NCBI RefSeq assembly: GCF_019279795.1
Contig: NC_056745.1
Coordinates: forward strand, 505,873,903 to 505,937,902
From: Protopterus annectens
Taxonomy: Eukaryota; Chordata; Ceratodontiformes; Protopteridae
Length of the DNA stretch: 64,000 nucleotides
Direction of reading: 5' to 3'
Position numbers and translations under genes: made by a program. Below, piece by piece: positions 59,505 through 64,000 of the stretch (its first letter is position 1; every line of letters begins with the position of its first letter). The notes beneath the pieces were generated by a model. The model did not search any database. It was not told where the DNA came from and saw only the letters and a list, made by a program, of their open reading frames with translations.

Positions 59505-62500
59505 GGGGGAACTTCGTGCTCCGTTCGCTCCGCTCACACCAGTCCCCTGCCCTTCCCCCATATCCCACCTTCTTCCAGCACCTCTACTCTTATCCTAAGC
59601 AAACCACTCCCCCTCATTCCTATGATCCAGTTACATACAACCCAACCTTGTCCACACCCACATTTCATGCACAACTTACTTTCTTTTATTTAGCCAAACT
59701 TATCTGCTCTCCCTTACATCCATCCCCTTGAATTCAGATGCCCACTACTATACTTTTTTCCATCTTACTCTACTCTACCATCACAATCCAATCACCACCT
59801 CAAAGTATTTTAAATTAACTGCAGGCTTACCGCCTTCTCTTCCACTATACACACAAACTAGCATTGCACCATAATTGTACTACTGACCAATCACATCGAC
59901 CCCACCCATCCTTATCACAAACTGCAAGGTAAAACACCTACCCCACATTATCAAAGCTCAATCTGAAGTCAAAATATTCCAACCTTACCTTCAGCTGCAC
60001 ACATATCACATGATAAGAGTCGTTATTTACACCTGCACTACATTCAAACACACACATTCCACTGTTACTATTGTTAAACCCACTATCACAGTCAACATGC
60101 TCCTCCTAACTTGCCTAGCCTCGTTACTCTTAATTCTCAGCCTCACTACAGCTATATCTTTGCATACCCCCCCACACCAATACACACCAACAACCTCCTC
60201 TAACCCTCTCCCCAATAAACAACACAGCTTCTCACATATCTCCTCCCAGCTTTTCCCCTATACCCTTCCATTCTATTCATGCCACAAACTGGCCTCCTCA
60301 CCTCCTATGAAACCACACTTGACACCAGTACTCTCACCTAGGAATAAAAAACACTTCCCATGGTACGAATTCCTCCTAACCCTGGCCCACCCTCTAATCC
60401 TAACCACAAGAGTAACCCCAACAATTTAAACATACTTACACTTAACCTTAGAAGTTTACATAATAAAATAGCCCACTGCATGCCTGGATTGATCAAAATA
60501 AACCTGACATACTAGCCCTTACTGAAACATGGCTACATCCCAATGTAAAAGACTCAGAAATAACACTACCAAACTTTGCAATAACCAGAAGAGATAGACC
60601 TAAAAAAAAAGGGGGGAGGGATAGCACTTCTATGTTCTTCTACACTCAACATCACACCCTATACCAGTAATATACCCATGTTTTCCAATGCTGAGGTACC
60701 TATCTCCTTTTTGAACTTCAATATATAAAAAATAATTTGCATAATAGTAATATATATCCCACCAGGTGACAATATACCATTGTTGGAAATATTTTATCCA
60801 TGACATCCTAAACAATAAACCTTGAAACAATAATCTTAGGAGACATAAATATAGATTGGCAAATCATAGCTTCCAACTCCCCCACAAATAGTATAAATCT
60901 GTATGTTTTTTCTCAACTTATCAATGCTCCAACAAGATACAAAAAAGATCTTACCTGCCAATTCACCTTAGACTGGATTCTAGTATCCCACCCTGCCAAT
61001 TATCCCTCGTCTGGTACACTGCCTAGCTCCCTGAGCAATCATCTACCTACTTACTCCCTTACAAAAACTCCCAACACCTAAGAGTATACACTATAAAATC
61101 AGTTAGGAACTCAATTAATTTTTGTCAGCATAAATTCAACAATCTCCTACATGAAATAGACTGGACACCCCTTAAACAACTACCCCTTAATAATGCTATA
61201 CTATACTTTAATAACACCTTCCTTCACATACCTAATACCTTAGCTCCTGTTCGTATGAAAAGAATCAAAAAGAACTCAGCAACATGGCTCTCTAAGGAAT
61301 GTAAACACCTGATGAAGGAAAGGGACCTAACCTGGTCAACCTGGAAACAAAACAAAAATGAACAAAATCATGTTAATTTCAAAACACTGTGTAACAAAGT
61401 GACTAAACTAATCAACAGAGATAAGAAGTCCTATTATCCCCAGCTTCAACTCCAGTAAATTTTGGCACTCCATGTCTTCTCTACTTAACTAAGGAAGAAA
61501 TGGAGAGCACACCCTATCACCAGATACCCCTCCATCACAAATAGCCGAAAACTTTAACAAGCACTTCATAAAATCAATTTCAGACCTAGTAAGTAACACC
61601 CCTAATGCTGGACTCCCCCACCCTTCAACCTATTCAGACATCGACCCCAGGCCATCAACCACTTCTAACCCTGTCATTACTCACCCACATACTCAACAAA
61701 ATGTTATACAAACTCCATTCTCATTTCAGCCCATACCCACTGACACCATTAAGAAACTGCTACAAAAACTAAAACCCTGCTCTACTTCAGCTGACAACCC
61801 CACCCCCCCATACTACCTCAGACTGGCTGCTAACTCAGTCACCTACCCAATCAGCATCCTTATAAATAGGTCTTTATCCGAATCAGAAGTATCTACCATA
61901 TGGAAACACTCTCACATCACCCCCATCCACAAAGGAGGAAACTCTTTTGATCCATCCAATTTCCGTCCTATATCCATCTTGTCACCCATATCCAAAATTC
62001 TCGAAAGAGGTATCCATCCGCAGGTAATGCAATATTTATTGCAAAACAATCATTTAACCAAAACCCAACATGGCTTCTGACCTAGCCACAGCACAGCTAC
62101 AGACCTATTATCTTTTACAGACACTGTGACAAGGCCAGAGATGCAGGATGGTATGCAGCCTCAGTATTCCTTGATCTCTCCAAGGCCTTTGAAACAGTGT
62201 CTTACCCCTTACTTTTGAACACACTGTCTAACTTAGGCTTCTCACATAACACAGTAAAATGGTTTCAGAGCTACCTCAAGGATCGTAAGCAAGCAGTGAA
62301 ATGGTCCAACAAACTCTCACCCTTTCTCCACAACCCTACTGGAGTCCCCCAAGGTTCCATCCTAGGACCCCTACTCTTCAACATTTTCAAAAACAACCTT
62401 CACACTGCCGCTCACCCTGGGACCCTCATTCAATACGCTGACGATTCCACCATACTCTGTACTGCTCAATCACTACCACAACTACTCTCAAAAACTCAAC

Positions 62501-63765
62501 AGTCCTTTACAGCAGTTGAATCCTGGCTAAGAAATGCCCAACTCTTTCTTAATCCAAAGAAGACAAAACTAGTACTATTTCATCCCAAAAACACCTCCCT
62601 TGTCACTGATCATTTTAACATCCTTGCATCTGACAACACTGCCATAAAAATAATGCATGAAACCAAACTTCTAGGTGTTATCATTGACAATAACATTTCA
62701 TTTGACCCCCATATACAGCAAAATATTAAAAAAAACTCATTGAAACTGGGACTCATATAGAAACAAACATTTTTTTTCTGCAGCAGCCAAAACTACCCAT
62801 GCAAAAACATTTTTACTTCCCTATCTTCTTTATGGTGCCCCTGTCTTAACTAACTTAGAAAATTCTACCCTAAGTAAGTTGGAACAGTGCTACAACAAAA
62901 TTGCAAAGTTTACCACAAACTCTAAATATCACACACACCACTGTAAACCACTCCTAGAATTAAACTGGCTTGAACTACCCAACCAACTTGCCTTTATTCA
63001 GCTATCCACCTTGTACAACCTTATTTTCAAAACTACTGCCTGCCCTGCACTAGCCAATCTAGTCACACCTTACACAGCAAATCGATCCCTACAATCAAAA
63101 GACAAAAATCTGTTAGCTATCTCAAAACCCACAAGAAAACCTGGTCACTCACTATATTCATACTCAGTCTCTATACATTGGAATTCACTACTTCTAGCTA
63201 CCAGGCTTATTCTTGGTCTAACCGATTTCAAAGCCTCTTTAAAAAATCATCTCAAAAATACATGGCTCTGCTCCTGCACAAAGCCTGCCTAATGCTCAGG
63301 TCTTCCTCTTCTCTCACAATTCAATCCCTCACAGACTGCAAGATCCTAAAGCTCTTCTAACTCCTTCTCTGCTTCTATACCATATCCATAAGCTACTGGT
63401 CAGGCTTTATTGCTTCTATTCTTCTTAACTCTCTCTCTCGCTATAAGTCTGCATCATTAACTTTCTGGCTGCTATTTCTACATCATGTATGATGAGAGCG
63501 ACTATTATTGGCTGTATTGTTTTAACTGTATAGAATTGTTTAGATGTGTAGTAATATAGTACAACATCTTGTATCAGTTTGTTCTTTCAACTTATTTTTG
63601 TATAGTATTTCTAATGTAATCTTTATTGTATTGGATTATACAGTATTTATATTGTACTGTATATGGAGCTTTTATCCCCAGCCCTTTGCTGAAAATGGGT
63701 TCTGTAGACCCAGTCAGACCACCCCGGTAAACAAATGTCAAATAAAATAAATAAAATAAAATTAT
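59505..63765 (+). mobile_element. L2-clade LINE copy 3, near full length
   Basis: About 4.3 kb. A C/T-rich leader (GTGCTCCGTTCGCTCCGCTC...) leads into the endonuclease at 60440-61080 (PDILALTETWLHPNVKDSEI, then EIAL-type GGGIALL, then IILGDINIDWQIIASNSPTN, LDWILVSHPANYPSSGTLPS and SNHLPTYSL). The linker includes WLSKECKHLMKERDLTWSTW (61255-61458). The reverse transcriptase at 61750-62760 has HITPIHKGGNSFDPSNFRPI, SVFLDLSKAFETVSYPLLLN, NPTGVPQGSILGPLLFNIFK and LIQYADDSTILCTAQSLPQL. The C-terminal part at 62879-63292 includes LEQCYNKIAKFTTN and SVSIHWNSLLLATRLILGLT. The 3' end is CTTTGCTGAAAATGGGTTCT, then GTAGACCCAGTCAGACCACC and CCGGTAAACAAATGTCAAAT plus AAATAAAATAAA. A handful of stops and frame changes break it; the YADD site and endonuclease motifs are kept. 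Confidence 0.9.
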
Positions 63766-63824
63766 GCTACTTGGGAAAGATATGTCATTATTGTAAATAC
63801 TTAAATGTACTAGTTGCATTTTAC

Positions 63825-64000
63825 TTAGGTTCATAGCTTCATAGGAGTGTACTAGGCTAATGGCCCTGGAGCCTTTACAAGCCTAGTCCATAGGATTACC
63901 ATGGCTTCGTGCCACCCAACCTTAGTTGCTAGTGCCTCTGTCGAGTAGAGCCACTGGAGTGATTCCCGGGGTGAATTTTCTATTTCCCATCCACTCAAGA
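63825..64000 (-). mobile_element. CR1-clade LINE 3' end, cut by the window edge
   Basis: The + strand sequence GGTTCATAGCTTCATAGG, then GTACTAGGCTAATGGCCCTG, then GCCTTTACAAGCCTAGTCCA, matches 17640-17700 almost base for base. It continues into GCCACTGGAGTGATTCCCGG and GGTGAATTTTCTATTTCC as at 17780-17820. It is therefore the 3' end of another minus-strand CR1 of the same subfamily as the copy at 17655-19345. The coding part lies beyond 64000. Confidence 0.9.

Overview
Vertebrate nuclear DNA, AT-rich and gene-poor. Only one host gene can be supported: two consecutive coding exons of a bestrophin, best matching BEST3, on the + strand at 29982-30151 (start codon at 30000) and 30949-31043. Their coding lengths (152 and 95 nt), splice sites and phase fit the bestrophin exon structure. 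No exon 4 is seen between 31044 and 64000, so intron 3 would exceed about 33 kb. Such introns, together with many CR1, L2, RTE and Penelope-like retroelements and one L1/Tx1-like remnant, suggest a large-genome vertebrate such as a lungfish, cartilaginous fish or amphibian. The species cannot be fixed from this sequence.

Layout. 1-6520: a 34-bp satellite, about 191 units, running off the left edge. 6521-13095: diverged unique sequence with small RTE (BovB-type), Penelope-like and L2 remnants and a 387-bp foldback DNA transposon (12515-12901). 13100-17265: a near full-length L2 LINE (-) with tandem monomers at its 5' end. 17655-19345: a 5'-truncated CR1 (-). 19460-23549: a structurally complete but broken Penelope-like element (-) with pseudo-LTRs. 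24640-27650: a Rex3-type RTE in two opposed halves. 29982-31043: the BEST3 exons. 31684-36937: microsatellites, a Penelope-like remnant and two minisatellites (46 bp and 42 bp units). 40600-49030: an L2 LINE (+) split by three later insertions: an inverted-repeat element with a 14-bp target duplication, a young 5'-truncated RTE, and a Penelope-like element. 50126-53585: a long CR1 (-) with an SGNH-type ORF1 remnant. 53885-56760: an L1/Tx1-like LINE (+) interrupted by a second foldback transposon and a CR1 tail. 56865-63765: three L2 copies. 63825-64000: the start of another CR1 (-).

Everything except BEST3 is mobile or tandem-repeat DNA. The most unusual items are two foldback transposons with 9-bp target duplications that share termini and a central box although their arms differ, hammerhead-like motifs at several Penelope-like ends, the double-dyad 34-bp satellite, and a 46-bp minisatellite that varies mainly at two CpG sites. 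All assignments come from reading the sequence and recalled family features; no database search was run.
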